From contig NZ_PKRT01000001.1 in the NCBI RefSeq assembly GCF_002855555.1, positions 2,260,001-2,324,000 on the forward strand: a DNA stretch of 64,000 nucleotides, read 5' to 3'. Both the position numbers and the translations under genes were made by a program. How positions within the stretch are numbered: the stretch's first letter is position 1; each line of letters starts with the position of its first letter. Shown piece after piece: positions 1 through 9,508 of this stretch. Below the pieces are notes generated by a model. It did no database searches. It was given only the letters and a program-made list of their open reading frames with translations, and was not told where the DNA came from. Origin of the DNA: Novosphingobium sp. TH158 (GTDB taxonomy: Bacteria; Pseudomonadota; Alphaproteobacteria; Sphingomonadales; Sphingomonadaceae).

Positions 1-102
1 AGCATCAACGGCGGCGCTGGCGGGGCCGGTTCGGCGCTGGGCAATTCGGGGTCGCAGGGCGGACGGGTCACCGGCTCGTTCTCCGTCCCCAAGCGCAACT
101 GA
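1..102 (+). CDS. C-terminal end of a Gly/Ser-rich protein (5' truncated)
   Basis: The window opens inside an open frame that runs from base 1 to a TGA at 100-102, giving 33 residues rich in Gly, Ser and Ala and ending in SVPKRN. Nothing in this short tail identifies a family. It lies 56 bases upstream of the nucleotidyltransferase-like gene on the same strand, so it is probably an earlier gene of the same polysaccharide locus. The frame is open throughout and is followed directly by the next gene, which is why it is called coding, but the evidence is limited. Confidence 0.45.
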   Translation, partial: SINGGAGGAGSALGNSGSQGGRVTGSFSVPKRN

Positions 103-158
103 CCGGCGGGGCTGGGCCCCTGGAAAAGCCCGATCTGCCCGCTCTGCGGCGCCTGATC

Positions 159-1313
159 ATGGCGCTGCTTTCCTCCGACGCGGATGAGGCGACCCGCCAG
201 CTTGCGCGGCTGGATGGCGAGGCACTCGCAATCGTTTCCGCCATCACGGCGCAGCACCGGCTCGGGCCGCTGCTTCACCACCTGCACGCTGCGAATGGCC
301 GGGTGCCGGAGCCGCTCGCGGAAAGCTGGCGCGCTGCCTATCGCGCGTCGGCCATTGCCGCGATGGCCTGCCGGGCAGAGCTTGACCGTACCTGTTCGGT
401 GCTTGAGGCTGCGGGAATGCGGCCCATCGCGCTGAAGGGCGCCTGGCTTGCATGGCAGGCCTACCCCGATCCGGCTCTGCGGCCGATGCGCGATATCGAC
501 CTGCTGCTCGCCCCGCATGAGGTTGCCGCCGCGCAGGACCTGCTGGTGGCGCAGGGGTATGTCGCCGATCCAGCTGAGCTTTCATTGGAAGACATGCTGC
601 GGCTGGACAAGCACCTGCCCGGCCTCACTTCGCCGCGAGGGGTGCGGGTGGAACTGCATCATCGCCTGTGGGAGGTCGATGGCAGGATGGACCACCGCGC
701 GCCTCGCGACATTGCCGGCGATGATCCTGTCGTCCGCACCATGCGCGTCGGTGAGCTGCGGTTCCTGGCGCCGCAGGATACCCTGGCGCACCTGATCATC
801 CATGCGGTTTACGATCACCGGCTCGATTGCGGGCCGCTGCTGTTTGCCGACATTGCCTGGCTGCTGCACGCCTCCCCGATAGACTGGGCGGAGTTCTGGC
901 ATCGGGCAGAGCAGGAAGGGTGGCAGCGCGGCGCGCGGCTGGTGCTTGAACTGGCCTGCAGGCAGGCACCCGAGCTTCCGGTCTGGTTCCCGCCGGAGCA
1001 GCCGCCTGCACCACGCGACCTGCTTGCCGCCGCGCCGGACCTGCTGCTTCAGGACCTGGAAACCCGCAAGAGCGCAGGGGTGGTGGCTACTGCAAGGTCC
1101 CGGGGTCTGGCAGGATTGTGGCGGCGGCTGACCGCGCGGCGGGCCGGGGCGGACCATGACGATGCGGTTGCCCGTGACCTTGCCACCGAGGGAGGATTTC
1201 TCGGCTGGGCCCGGTCGCGGCTCCTCCGCTCGACAAGGCAGCTGTCGAACCGCGATGTGCGCCGGCAGGCAAGCAATCTGGCAAGCCTGAGCCGCTGGCT
1301 CGACCTGACCTGA
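159..1313 (+). CDS. nucleotidyltransferase-like family protein
   Basis: 384 residues. The middle carries the signature of the putative nucleotidyltransferase family common in exopolysaccharide/exosortase loci: a conserved Lys-Gly (LKGAWLA, about residues 92-98) followed by RPMRDIDLLL (about 109-118), where the Asp pair matches the metal-binding DxD of the nucleotidyltransferase fold, and later a HHRLW motif. The substrate is unknown. The ATG at 159 has no strong Shine-Dalgarno; the frame stays open upstream but offers only CTG codons. It precedes gmd by 88 bases on the same strand, so a role in glycan assembly is inferred from context only. Confidence 0.7.
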   Translation: MALLSSDADEATRQLARLDGEALAIVSAITAQHRLGPLLHHLHAANGRVPEPLAESWRAAYRASAIAAMACRAELDRTCSVLEAAGMRPIALKGAWLAWQAYPDPALRPMRDIDLLLAPHEVAAAQDLLVAQGYVADPAELSLEDMLRLDKHLPGLTSPRGVRVELHHRLWEVDGRMDHRAPRDIAGDDPVVRTMRVGELRFLAPQDTLAHLIIHAVYDHRLDCGPLLFADIAWLLHASPIDWAEFWHRAEQEGWQRGARLVLELACRQAPELPVWFPPEQPPAPRDLLAAAPDLLLQDLETRKSAGVVATARSRGLAGLWRRLTARRAGADHDDAVARDLATEGGFLGWARSRLLRSTRQLSNRDVRRQASNLASLSRWLDLT

Positions 1314-1401
1314 AGCGAGACGCCTCACAAATCCGTCTTGCCTAAATCCACTCGCGATGTAGGAGCAGCGACAGGGGTTTGAAGTATTAATCGGGGTAGA
1401 A

Positions 1402-2478
1402 ATGGGCAGCAGTTCGGCAAACGGAAAAGTTGCCCTCATCACAGGTGTAACCGGACAGGACGGGGCCTATCTTGCGCGGCTCCTGCTTGAAAAGGGCTAC
1501 GTCGTTCATGGCCTGAAGCGGCGATCCTCTTCGTTCAATACTTCGCGGATCGAAGATATTTACCAAGACCCGCACGTGGAGTACCAGCGCTTCCACTTGC
1601 ATTACGGCGACCTGACCGATGCGACCAACCTGATCCGCATCGTCCAGGAAACGCGGCCGGACGAGATTTACAATCTCGCGGCGCAGAGCCACGTCCAGGT
1701 CAGCTTCGAAACGCCGGAATACACCGCTAATGCCGATGGGATCGGCACCCTGCGCCTGCTTGAGGCAATGCGCATCCTCGGGCTGGAAAAGCACACGCGG
1801 TTCTACCAGGCGTCAACGTCGGAGCTCTACGGCCTGGTCCAGGCCGTGCCGCAGCGCGAGACCACGCCGTTCTATCCGCGCAGCCCCTATGCCGTGGCCA
1901 AGCTCTATGCCTACTGGATCGTGGTCAACTACCGTGAAGCCTATGGCATGCATGCTTCGAACGGCATCCTGTTCAATCACGAAAGCCCGCTGCGCGGCGA
2001 AACCTTCGTGACGCGAAAGATCACCCGCGCCGCCGCCGCGATCGCCCTGGGGCGGCAGGACAAGCTTTACATCGGCAATCTCGATGCCAAGCGCGACTGG
2101 GGCCATGCCAAGGAATACGTGCGCGGCATGTGGGCCATGCTGCAACTCGACGAGCCGGAAGACTTCGTGCTCGCCACGGGCGAGACGACCGAGGTTCGCC
2201 AGTTCGTCCGCTGGGCTTTCGAGGATGCGGGAATCCCGGTCGAATTTCGCGGCCAGGGCGTGGACGAGAAGGGCTATTGCCAGAAGACCGGGCGCTGCCT
2301 GGTGGAGGTCGACCCGCGCTATTTCCGGCCTACCGAGGTCGATCTGCTGATCGGCGATGCGTCCAAGGCGCACCAGAAGCTGGGCTGGCGACACGAAACT
2401 TCGGTGCGTGAGCTTGCCCGTGAAATGGTCCAGGCCGATTTTCAGGAATTCTCCCGAGGGATGCGCGTTGGCAACTGA
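1402..2478 (+). CDS. gmd: GDP-mannose 4,6-dehydratase
   Basis: 358 residues, the usual length. It converts GDP-D-mannose to GDP-4-keto-6-deoxy-D-mannose using bound NADP, the first step towards GDP-L-fucose. The N-terminal Rossmann motif GVTGQDG is at 15-21, the RR.SSSFNT cofactor loop at about 40-47, the active-site Ser/Thr region STSELYG at about 138-144, and the SDR catalytic pair Tyr163/Lys167. A GGGTAG Shine-Dalgarno-like stretch precedes the ATG. First gene of an operon with fcl four genes later, which supplies the second enzyme of the pathway. The 88-base leader contains a possible -10 element (TATTAA near 1385), not convincing alone. Confidence 0.96.
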   Translation: MGSSSANGKVALITGVTGQDGAYLARLLLEKGYVVHGLKRRSSSFNTSRIEDIYQDPHVEYQRFHLHYGDLTDATNLIRIVQETRPDEIYNLAAQSHVQVSFETPEYTANADGIGTLRLLEAMRILGLEKHTRFYQASTSELYGLVQAVPQRETTPFYPRSPYAVAKLYAYWIVVNYREAYGMHASNGILFNHESPLRGETFVTRKITRAAAAIALGRQDKLYIGNLDAKRDWGHAKEYVRGMWAMLQLDEPEDFVLATGETTEVRQFVRWAFEDAGIPVEFRGQGVDEKGYCQKTGRCLVEVDPRYFRPTEVDLLIGDASKAHQKLGWRHETSVRELAREMVQADFQEFSRGMRVGN

Positions 2479-2513
2479 TTTCGATCATCGCTCGTCCGGG
2501 CATCGGGTGATGC

Positions 2514-3311
2514 ATGTCTCTTAAGACGCGAACGCGCAGCATGATTGCATCGCGCCATGGCGGCTTCCTTGCATCCCGCATTGCCCGTCTTTGCGAGCAG
2601 TATCTCAACGCCTACAACAACATCGCCAATTGGGACATCGCGACCAACGGTGAACTGCGGGCCTTGCGTACTCTCCTTGCGCAGCTCGGTGGCGATGTCA
2701 TCGATGTCGGGGCGAACGAAGGGCAGTGGGCGCGGGAGGTCATTCCATTTCTGAATGGCCGGCGGATTTTTTCCTTCGAACCCATTCCTGCAATCTTTGC
2801 CCAACTCCAGCGCAACCTTGCAGGTCTTCCGCAGGCCATCCCCGTCAACCTTGGACTTGGAAGCCGCGCGCAGGAGCTGGAGTTCAACTTCAGCCCCGCA
2901 GTTTCGACCATTTCGTCGGCATACCCGCTGATCTATGACGAACCGGGCGGAGAGACGGTAAAGTGCCGGGTGGTAACCGGCGACGAATTCGTGGAAGGCA
3001 ACGATATCGAACGCATCTCGGTGCTGAAGATCGATGTCGAGGGGATGGAAGCCGATTGCCTTGCCGGATTTGAACGGACTTTTGCGCGGGGTGCGGTTGC
3101 AGCGGTTCAGTTCGAGCATGGACCCAGCCACGTCCACTCGGGCCACACGCTCAAACATTTCATCGACTGGTTCGGCCAACGCGACTTTCGCGTTTTTGCC
3201 GTTTTTCCCAATGCGCTGAGACCGGTTGAATACGATCTTCACCGCGAGACCTATGCGGGGCAGAACTTCTTCGCGCTGCATGGCGATCACGGTGGATTGG
3301 CCGGCTTGTAA
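2514..3311 (+). CDS. FkbM family methyltransferase
   Basis: 265 residues. SAM-dependent methyltransferase of the FkbM type: the glycine-rich motif I (VIDVGANEGQW) is at 62-72, the acidic FEP of motif II at 88-90 and the family hallmark LKIDVEGME at about 171-179. FkbM enzymes O-methylate sugars or polyketides; in this operon a sugar hydroxyl of the fucose-containing glycan is the likely target (inference). The ATG has GGGTGA five bases upstream. It lies 35 bases after gmd and three bases before the next gene, so co-transcription is expected. Confidence 0.88.
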   Translation: MSLKTRTRSMIASRHGGFLASRIARLCEQYLNAYNNIANWDIATNGELRALRTLLAQLGGDVIDVGANEGQWAREVIPFLNGRRIFSFEPIPAIFAQLQRNLAGLPQAIPVNLGLGSRAQELEFNFSPAVSTISSAYPLIYDEPGGETVKCRVVTGDEFVEGNDIERISVLKIDVEGMEADCLAGFERTFARGAVAAVQFEHGPSHVHSGHTLKHFIDWFGQRDFRVFAVFPNALRPVEYDLHRETYAGQNFFALHGDHGGLAGL

Positions 3312-3314
3312 CGC

Positions 3315-4334
3315 ATGCCCGAACCAACTTCCTTGCTGGCCACCGGGTTCATTGCCGATACTGCCGCCGAGGGCAGCTTTATCCCGACCCTGCTGGCGGA
3401 TTCTGCCAGCCCGAACGTGCAGGCGGTCTACTGGCGCTGCATTGCCTGCTTCTATTTCAGCGCAAGACTGAACAATCCGCAGCAGAGGCTCGCCCTGTTC
3501 ACCAACGTGACGCCTCCTTCGGTCGATGGCGTCGATATTGCCGCTCTGCTGGACCAGATCGGCGTGGAATTACACCTCTTGCCGCTGACTGCGCGCCTGC
3601 CGGCGGACAAGGCGAAATCTTGGGGCAATGTCCTCTACTTCTACGATATCATGGAGCACTTGTCGGCCAGCGAGGATCCCGCGCTCCGTTTCGCCCTTGT
3701 CGATTCCGACATCCTGGTGACGGATTCGCTGACGCCCCTGTTTGCCTTGCTCGATGAGGCCGAGTTCGGCGGATATCGCGTGGAGGAGACTCGCCCTGAC
3801 GAGGATGTGAATGGCCTGACCCCAGCGGCAATGGGGGCAATAGCCCGGGCCATGGGCTCAAAGGTGAGCGGCGCGGTGGAGCATTTGGGCGGCGAACTGT
3901 TCATCGCAACGCCGCCGGCCTGGCGTGACAATCGCGAAGCGGTCCGGGCAATGCTCGATCAGGCAATGGCGGGCGAGGGCGAGGCATCGGCAGTCCGGAC
4001 GGAAGAGCATATCTATTCGATCATCGCCGCCATGCATGCGGGCAAATGGGCTAAAGCCAATGGGCTGATCAAGCGGATGTGGACGAGCATCTACTTCAAC
4101 AACGTTCGTCCGGGAGACGAGGCCCTGCCAGTCTGGCATTTGCCCGCGGAGAAGCGCTATGGCCTGCGCGATCTGTTTTTCGAGTTGAAGGGTCGGGGTT
4201 TTTCAATGAAAATCAGTCCTGTGGAATTCCGCGAGCTGGCGAAAACCTGCTGCGGCATTCCGCGCAAGTCGGTTGCCAAACGGTTTCGCGACGGCGTCCG
4301 GCAGGTCGCCGGCAAGCTGGGCCTGCGGCCATGA
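3315..4334 (+). CDS. putative glycosyltransferase-like protein with a DxD motif
   Basis: 339 residues, no family recognised with certainty. The segment [11 protein letters not shown] (about 125-135) places Asp130-Ser-Asp132 at the end of a hydrophobic strand, as in the metal-binding DxD of GT-A glycosyltransferases, and the flanking Rossmann-like pattern fits that fold. No signal peptide or membrane segment is seen. It starts three bases after the FkbM gene and overlaps fcl by four bases (ATGA), so it is certainly part of the GDP-fucose operon; sugar transfer is therefore a reasonable but unproven guess. Confidence 0.7.
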   Translation: MPEPTSLLATGFIADTAAEGSFIPTLLADSASPNVQAVYWRCIACFYFSARLNNPQQRLALFTNVTPPSVDGVDIAALLDQIGVELHLLPLTARLPADKAKSWGNVLYFYDIMEHLSASEDPALRFALVDSDILVTDSLTPLFALLDEAEFGGYRVEETRPDEDVNGLTPAAMGAIARAMGSKVSGAVEHLGGELFIATPPAWRDNREAVRAMLDQAMAGEGEASAVRTEEHIYSIIAAMHAGKWAKANGLIKRMWTSIYFNNVRPGDEALPVWHLPAEKRYGLRDLFFELKGRGFSMKISPVEFRELAKTCCGIPRKSVAKRFRDGVRQVAGKLGLRP

Positions 4335-5275
4335 GCGCGCTCGAATGCTATTCGATTGCCGGCAAGCGCGTCTATGTCGCCGGGCATCGCGGCATGGTTG
4401 GCTCGGCGGTGGTGCGGCGACTTGCCGGCGAGGGTTGCAAGGTTCTGGTCTCCGAGCGATCGACCGACCTGCGCGACAAGGCGGCGGTCGATGCCTGGTA
4501 TGCTGCCAACCGCCCGGACGTGGTGGTGGTAGCCGCTGCGAAGGTCGGCGGGATTCTCGCCAATTCGAGCTATCCGGCAGACTTCCTCTACGACAACCTG
4601 ATGATCGAGGCGAACCTGATCGAAGGGGCCTATCGCCAGGGTGTCGGCAAGCTGCTGTTCCTCGGTTCGTCCTGCATCTACCCCAAGTTCGCCGCCCAGC
4701 CGATCCGCGAGGAGAGCCTGCTCACCGGCCCGCTCGAGCCGACCAACGAATGGTACGCGATCGCCAAGATCGCCGGAATCAAGCTGTGCCAGGCATACCG
4801 CGCGCAGCATGGCTGCGATTTCATCAGTGCCATGCCGACAAACCTTTATGGGCCGGGCGACAACTTCGACCTGCAATCGAGCCACGTCCTGCCCGCCCTG
4901 ATCCGCAAGGCGCACGAGGCGAAGCTGGCGGGTGCCGGCAGTTTCGAAATCTGGGGTTCGGGTGCGCCCCTGCGCGAATTCATGCATGTCGACGATCTCG
5001 CCGATGCCTGCGTCTTCCTGCTCCGGCACTATTCCGATACCCTGCCGATCAATGTCGGCTTCGGCACGGACATCGCCATCATCGACCTTGCCCGACTGGT
5101 GGCGAAGGTCGTCGGGTTCGAAGGGGAAGTGACCAACGATCCTTCCAGGCCTGATGGCACGCCGAAGAAGCTGATGGATTCCAGCCGCCTGCACGCGCTT
5201 GGCTGGCAGGCGCGGATCGGGCTGGAACAGGGCATTGCCGATGCCTACCGCCACTTCCTTGCCTCGGGGAAATGA
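4331..5275 (+). CDS. fcl: GDP-L-fucose synthase
   Basis: 314 residues. NADPH-dependent epimerase/reductase that turns GDP-4-keto-6-deoxymannose, the Gmd product, into GDP-L-fucose. Seen here: Rossmann motif GHRGMVGSA at about 18-26, GSSCIYP at 112-118, and the catalytic Tyr142/Lys146 of the YxxxK motif. The frame is open for another 84 codons upstream, but the ATG at 4331 forms an ATGA overlap with the previous stop and starts at the expected family N-terminus. It also overlaps the next glycosyltransferase by four bases. With gmd it makes the pathway complete within the operon. Confidence 0.95.
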   Translation: MSALECYSIAGKRVYVAGHRGMVGSAVVRRLAGEGCKVLVSERSTDLRDKAAVDAWYAANRPDVVVVAAAKVGGILANSSYPADFLYDNLMIEANLIEGAYRQGVGKLLFLGSSCIYPKFAAQPIREESLLTGPLEPTNEWYAIAKIAGIKLCQAYRAQHGCDFISAMPTNLYGPGDNFDLQSSHVLPALIRKAHEAKLAGAGSFEIWGSGAPLREFMHVDDLADACVFLLRHYSDTLPINVGFGTDIAIIDLARLVAKVVGFEGEVTNDPSRPDGTPKKLMDSSRLHALGWQARIGLEQGIADAYRHFLASGK

Positions 5276-6516
5276 GCGGGACCAGCCCTCAACCGATCCT
5301 GATCGTCGGGCTTAATTACGCGCCCGAGCCGGTCGGCATTGGCCCGTTCACGCGGGGCATGGCCGAAGGTCTTGCCCAGCAAGGCCACGCCGTGCGCGTC
5401 ATTGCCGGGCGCCCGTATTACCCGATGTGGCGCGCCTATGACGGCTTCGGCGCAGGTTGGGCAACAAGCGTGGAGGGCGGCGTCAGCGTCACGCGCTGCC
5501 CGCATTACATCCCGTCGCAACCATCCGGCATCCGCCGCGTTGTGCATCTCGCCAGTTTTACTCTGGCGGCCATGGCCCCCGCGCTGCGTTCTGCGCGATT
5601 GCAACCCGGCGTGGTGATCTGCGTTGCCCCCTCGCTGCTGTCCGTGCCCGTCGCCTGGCTGGCTGCCAAGGCAGCGCGGGCCCGCCTGTGGATCCACGTC
5701 CAGGATTTCGAGGTGGAAGCCGCCTTCGCCACCGGCCTGCTCAAGGCCGGCCTTGCCGCGCGGCTGGCGCGGTGGGTGGAAAACCGCCTGCTGCGCCTTG
5801 CCGACCGGGTATCCAGCATCAGCCCGCAGATGTGTGCCAGGCTGGTTGAGAAGGGCATCGAACCGGCGCGGGTTCTGGAGGTTCGGAACTGGGCCAACGC
5901 GCCCCAGCCCGATCCCACTCGCGGCGCGGCCTATCGCGCGCAGTGGGGCCTCGGCAGCCGCAAGGTGGCGCTCTATTCGGGCAACATTGCCAACAAGCAG
6001 GGCATCGAGATCGTGGTGGAGGCCGCTCGCCTCCTGCAGGCGCGCAAGGACCTTGCTTTCGTGATCTGCGGAGAGGGGCCCAACCGGGCACGTCTTGAGG
6101 CTCTGGCCCAAGGGCTCGACAATATCCGCTTCGACAACCTGCAACCGGCAGAGCGCATGGGCGAGCTGCTGGCGCTGGCCGATGTCCACCTGCTGCCGCA
6201 GATCGCCGGTGCGGCCGACCTTGTCCTGCCATCGAAGCTGGCGAACATGCTGTGGTCCGGGCGTCCTGTGGTGGCGACGGCAAGCGCAGGGACCGGGCTT
6301 CACGCCGAGGTCCAGGGGTGCGGCATCGCGACCGAACCGGGCGATGCCGCCGCTTTTGGCCGGGCGATCGCCACCCTGATCGACGATCCCGCGCTGGCGG
6401 ACGGTCTTGGCGCAGCGGGACGGGAACGCGCGGCCGAGCGCTGCGACCGTCAGGCTATCGTAACCCGCATGGCCGATGCGATAGGCGACCTTGTGGAGGG
6501 CCGCCGCCGTGCCTGA
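5272..6516 (+). CDS. WcaI/WbuB-like family 4 glycosyltransferase
   Basis: 414 residues. GT-B fold retaining glycosyltransferase: the N-terminus ([24 protein letters not shown]) is characteristic of the colanic-acid WcaI/WbuB group, and the C-terminal half has the nucleotide-sugar binding Rossmann domain ([13 protein letters not shown], then [18 protein letters not shown]). WcaI is thought to transfer fucose during colanic acid assembly, which fits the upstream gmd/fcl genes; the acceptor here is unknown. Start ATG overlaps the fcl stop (ATGA) and the 3' end overlaps the next gene. Confidence 0.85.
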   Translation: MSGTSPQPILIVGLNYAPEPVGIGPFTRGMAEGLAQQGHAVRVIAGRPYYPMWRAYDGFGAGWATSVEGGVSVTRCPHYIPSQPSGIRRVVHLASFTLAAMAPALRSARLQPGVVICVAPSLLSVPVAWLAAKAARARLWIHVQDFEVEAAFATGLLKAGLAARLARWVENRLLRLADRVSSISPQMCARLVEKGIEPARVLEVRNWANAPQPDPTRGAAYRAQWGLGSRKVALYSGNIANKQGIEIVVEAARLLQARKDLAFVICGEGPNRARLEALAQGLDNIRFDNLQPAERMGELLALADVHLLPQIAGAADLVLPSKLANMLWSGRPVVATASAGTGLHAEVQGCGIATEPGDAAAFGRAIATLIDDPALADGLGAAGRERAAERCDRQAIVTRMADAIGDLVEGRRRA

Positions 6517-7522
6517 GCCCCGCAAGGTCTCCGTCGCACTGGCGACCTATAACGGGGCGAAGTTTCTCGCGGCCCAGCTGGAGAGCTATCTCGTCCAGTC
6601 ACGCCTGCCCGACGAACTGGTGATCGGCGATGACGGTTCGACCGACGGGACCGTCGCACTGATCGAAGACTTCGCCCGCCGCGCGCCATTTCCGGTGCGC
6701 TTGACGGTGAACTCCGGGAATCTGGGGCCAACCCGGAATTTCGTGGAAACGATGCTGCGCTGCCAAGGCGAAGTCATTTTCCCGTCGGACCAGGACGACG
6801 TCTGGCACGCGGGCAAGATCGAACGGATGCTCCATTTCCTTGGCGATCGTCCCGGCACCTGGCTGGCGGTGCATGACGCCGCGCTCGTCGATGGCAAGGG
6901 CGTGCCGCTCGGGCTGACCATGGCAGGGCAGATCAGATCTGCCGGCGAGGAGCCGCGCTGGGCGCTGGTGGCTGGCTGCTGCATGGCGATCGATGCGCGC
7001 CTGCTCGAGCTCTGCAGGCCGGTCCCCCGGCTGGGACAGCACGATGCGTGGCTGGCTGGTGTGGCTGGCGGGCTTGGCATCCGGTCTTATCTCGACGAGG
7101 CACTGATCGATTACCGCCGGCATGGTGCGAACGTGTCCGAAAGCTTCATGTCTGACCTGAAGCCAACCAGCCGCCTCGCCCGCTGGCGCGAAAGGCTTGG
7201 CCGTGCATGCTCCGAGCCAGCCGCGCCCGCGCTGGAAAGAGCGGTCGCCTCGCGCGAGGACCTGGTCAGGGCACTCCACAACAAGTCAGCAGTCCTTCTC
7301 CAGGCAGTTCCGGCCAGTCAGCTTTCGGATGAGATATCCCGTCAGGAAAGCCAGCTGGAACGGGAGCGGGCGCGACTGTCGATTCACCGGGCGCCGATAC
7401 TGGCGCGACCGCTGCGGCTGCTTGGCGCTGCCCGGTCAGGCGCCTATTCGGGCCGCGGTGGAATGCTCAGCCTGCTGCGCGACATCGCTGCCTTGCCCAA
7501 GCGGAGTCCCGCCGATGTCTGA
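6509..7522 (+). CDS. family 2 glycosyltransferase
   Basis: 337 residues from the chosen start. GT-A inverting glycosyltransferase: ALATYNG at 10-16, the metal/nucleotide motif DDGSTDGT at 41-48 and QDDVW at 95-99. The GTG at 6509 is preferred over a TTG at 6491 because GGAGGG lies nine bases upstream of it and the resulting N-terminus ([16 protein letters not shown]) matches the family. It overlaps the preceding gene by eight bases and the next by eight, continuing the polysaccharide operon. The sugar and acceptor are not predictable. Confidence 0.88.
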   Translation: MPEPRKVSVALATYNGAKFLAAQLESYLVQSRLPDELVIGDDGSTDGTVALIEDFARRAPFPVRLTVNSGNLGPTRNFVETMLRCQGEVIFPSDQDDVWHAGKIERMLHFLGDRPGTWLAVHDAALVDGKGVPLGLTMAGQIRSAGEEPRWALVAGCCMAIDARLLELCRPVPRLGQHDAWLAGVAGGLGIRSYLDEALIDYRRHGANVSESFMSDLKPTSRLARWRERLGRACSEPAAPALERAVASREDLVRALHNKSAVLLQAVPASQLSDEISRQESQLERERARLSIHRAPILARPLRLLGAARSGAYSGRGGMLSLLRDIAALPKRSPADV

Positions 7523-8678
7523 ACCGCCCTTTCCCCGGCGCCTGCTGGTATTCGCGCCCAGTGTGGATGGCGGCATCCCGCATTATACCCATCATCAGGC
7601 GCAGGAACTCGCTCGGCGCGGCGTCGATGTGGTCGTCCTTACCGGCAAGCACAATCCCTGGCGGCAGACGAACTATCGGCAGGTCCGCGCCCTGACCGCG
7701 GTCGGGCCGGGCAGCAGCATCCTCAACAAGGCCCTGCGCGTGATCAACCACGTGTGGATCCATTACCAGCTGTTTTGGTGGATCCTTCGCCTGCGACCTT
7801 CCGCCGTTCTGTTCGAGGCGAACACCGAGTTCTACGCCGCACTGTGGAGCTGGCCGCATCTGCTGCTCAACCGGCTGGGGCTGACCTATGTCATGACCCT
7901 GCACGATCCGGTGCGTGGCTTGTGGTTCGGGCCGAAGTGGTTCTCCCGCCTTTCGCTCTGGTCGGCCTACCGGCTGCTGCGCGGCGGCCTGATTCACGGC
8001 GATCCGCCGAAGGGCGCATACCTTCCGCCATGGTTGCAGGTCGAATCGGTCCCGCACGGATTGTTCGATCACATGGCCGCCGCGTCAGCGCCTTACGATT
8101 TGCGCGAGCGCTTGGGCATTGCCCGGGAAGCTTTCGTGGTGCTTTCGTTCGGTCACATCGCCGATCGCAAGAACCAGCACCTTCTTGTCGAAGCCGTGGC
8201 GAGGATTCCCGGTGCCGCACTCGTAATCGCCGGGCCGCAAATGTCGCGACGCAACCGCCCGCCGCAGTTCTATCGCGACCAGGCGGCAAGCCTGGGCTGC
8301 GCCGACCGCGTCCATGTGATTGACCGGTTCATCCCGGACGAGGAGGCCGCCGCCTTCTTTGCTGCCTGCGATATCGTTGCTCTCACCTATGACAGTGGCT
8401 TCGTGTCGCAGAGCGGCGTGATCCAGATCGCGGCGCAGTGGGACCGGCCTGTGATCGCGTCGAGCGGGGCCGGCCCCTTGCAGGAGACGGTAGAGGGCAA
8501 CGGCATCGGCATATTCGTCGAGCCGGACAGCAGCGAAGCCATCGAGCGCGGCCTGCGCCAGCTGATGACGGACAAGACCGATCGTTCGGCCGGCTATGCT
8601 GCATTCCGGCAAAATGCCAGCTGGGAGGCCAATGTCGACGGCCTGTTGCGCCTGATGGATCGGGTCAGGCGGCGCTGA
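7515..8678 (+). CDS. family 4 glycosyltransferase, last gene of the polysaccharide operon
   Basis: 387 residues. GT-B fold: an N-terminal domain with the sugar-acceptor pattern (DGGIPHYTHHQAQELARRG) and a C-terminal domain with VLSFGHIADRKNQHLLVEA, a donor-binding Rossmann start, and a late acidic region. The ATG at 7515 overlaps the previous stop by eight bases; the open frame further upstream is out of character for the family and runs inside the preceding gene. Its 3' end overlaps the convergent trmB by 14 bases, so the operon ends here with no room for a separate terminator. Confidence 0.87.
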   Translation: MSEPPFPRRLLVFAPSVDGGIPHYTHHQAQELARRGVDVVVLTGKHNPWRQTNYRQVRALTAVGPGSSILNKALRVINHVWIHYQLFWWILRLRPSAVLFEANTEFYAALWSWPHLLLNRLGLTYVMTLHDPVRGLWFGPKWFSRLSLWSAYRLLRGGLIHGDPPKGAYLPPWLQVESVPHGLFDHMAAASAPYDLRERLGIAREAFVVLSFGHIADRKNQHLLVEAVARIPGAALVIAGPQMSRRNRPPQFYRDQAASLGCADRVHVIDRFIPDEEAAAFFAACDIVALTYDSGFVSQSGVIQIAAQWDRPVIASSGAGPLQETVEGNGIGIFVEPDSSEAIERGLRQLMTDKTDRSAGYAAFRQNASWEANVDGLLRLMDRVRRR

Positions 8679-9381
8679 CCGCCTTGCGCCGGAAGCGGAA
8701 GTACCACACTTCGTGCCCGTAGACGGCGCGGGCCTTCGCTTCATAGCGGGTTTCGGGCCAGCCGCCCGGCCGGGTCATGAAGTCCGCCGGCTTTTCGCAC
8801 AGCCAGTCGAACTGGTGGCGATGGCGGCGCATGACCATCAGCGCATGGCGCAGGTAGACGGCATGGTCGGTGCCGAAGCGGAACTCGCCGCCGGGTTTGA
8901 GCTTGGCGGCGAACAGGTCAACCGGGCCGTCGTTCATCATGCGGCGCTTGGCGTGGCGCGCCTTGGGCCAGGGGTCGGGGTGCAGCAGGTAAAGGAAGCT
9001 CAGCGCGCCGTCGGGAATGCGCCGCAGCACCTCCAGCGCATCGCCGTGGTGGATGCGCACGTTGGCCAGATGGGCGTCGCGCACGTGGGTGAGCGCCTGG
9101 GCAACGCCGTTGATGAACGGCTCTGCACCGATGAAGCCATGGTCGGGCAGCATATCGGCGCGATAGGCCATGTGTTCACCGCCGCCGAAACCGATTTCGA
9201 AATGCAGCGGGCGATCGAAGCCGAACAGGGCCGTTGCCGTGACCGGGCCTTCATCCGGCACTGAAATCTGCGGCAGCAGCCGATCGACAAGATCTTGCTG
9301 GCCGGCGCGCAAGGGCTTGCCCTTCGAGCGTCCGTAAAGGCGGTTGAGCGTGGTGGGGTCGCCTGATTTGTGCGCAGTCAT
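8665..9381 (-). CDS. trmB: tRNA (guanine(46)-N7)-methyltransferase
   Basis: 238 residues, typical length. Methylates N7 of G46 in the tRNA variable loop using SAM. The SAM motif EIGFGGGEH is at 62-70 and the family's catalytic region LHPDPWPKARHAKRR follows mid-protein. It is convergent with the polysaccharide operon, its final 14 bases overlapping the last glycosyltransferase. It lies downstream of ctrA on the same strand, but two tandem hairpins in the 127-base gap make separate transcription likely. Confidence 0.96.
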   Translation of the reverse strand: MTAHKSGDPTTLNRLYGRSKGKPLRAGQQDLVDRLLPQISVPDEGPVTATALFGFDRPLHFEIGFGGGEHMAYRADMLPDHGFIGAEPFINGVAQALTHVRDAHLANVRIHHGDALEVLRRIPDGALSFLYLLHPDPWPKARHAKRRMMNDGPVDLFAAKLKPGGEFRFGTDHAVYLRHALMVMRRHRHQFDWLCEKPADFMTRPGGWPETRYEAKARAVYGHEVWYFRFRRKAVSAA

Positions 9382-9430
9382 GGGTGAAGCGCGCTAGTTG
9401 GCGGCGCGACGAATGGCAAGAGCGCCAAAT

Positions 9431-9494
9431 GCAGGCGGCCCGCCTCCCCCCGGAGACGGGCCGCTGCCCCCAACAAGGCTGCAGTCCCGCAGCC
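9431..9494 (-). terminator. two tandem hairpins between ctrA and trmB
   Basis: The 127-base gap downstream of ctrA holds two inverted repeats. The first pairs GGCTGC (9477-9482) with GCAGCC (9489-9494) across six bases. The second pairs GCGGCCCG (9435-9442) with CGGGCCGC (9457-9464), and can be extended by GCA/TGC with one bulged G. Neither is followed by a clear T-run on the minus strand, so they could act as factor-dependent termination, attenuation or mRNA 3'-end protection for ctrA. Confidence 0.5.
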
Positions 9495-9508
9495 GAGTAG
9501 CTTGATGG

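Noticed and set aside
582..1442. Long minus-strand open frame opposite the nucleotidyltransferase gene
   Set aside because: It mirrors a convincing plus-strand gene in GC-rich DNA, has no recognisable motif and overlaps the start of gmd.
4157..6525. Long minus-strand open frames opposite fcl and the WcaI-like gene
   Set aside because: Both plus-strand genes have clear catalytic motifs; the antisense products show no domain and are rich in Arg/Gln as expected for shadow frames.
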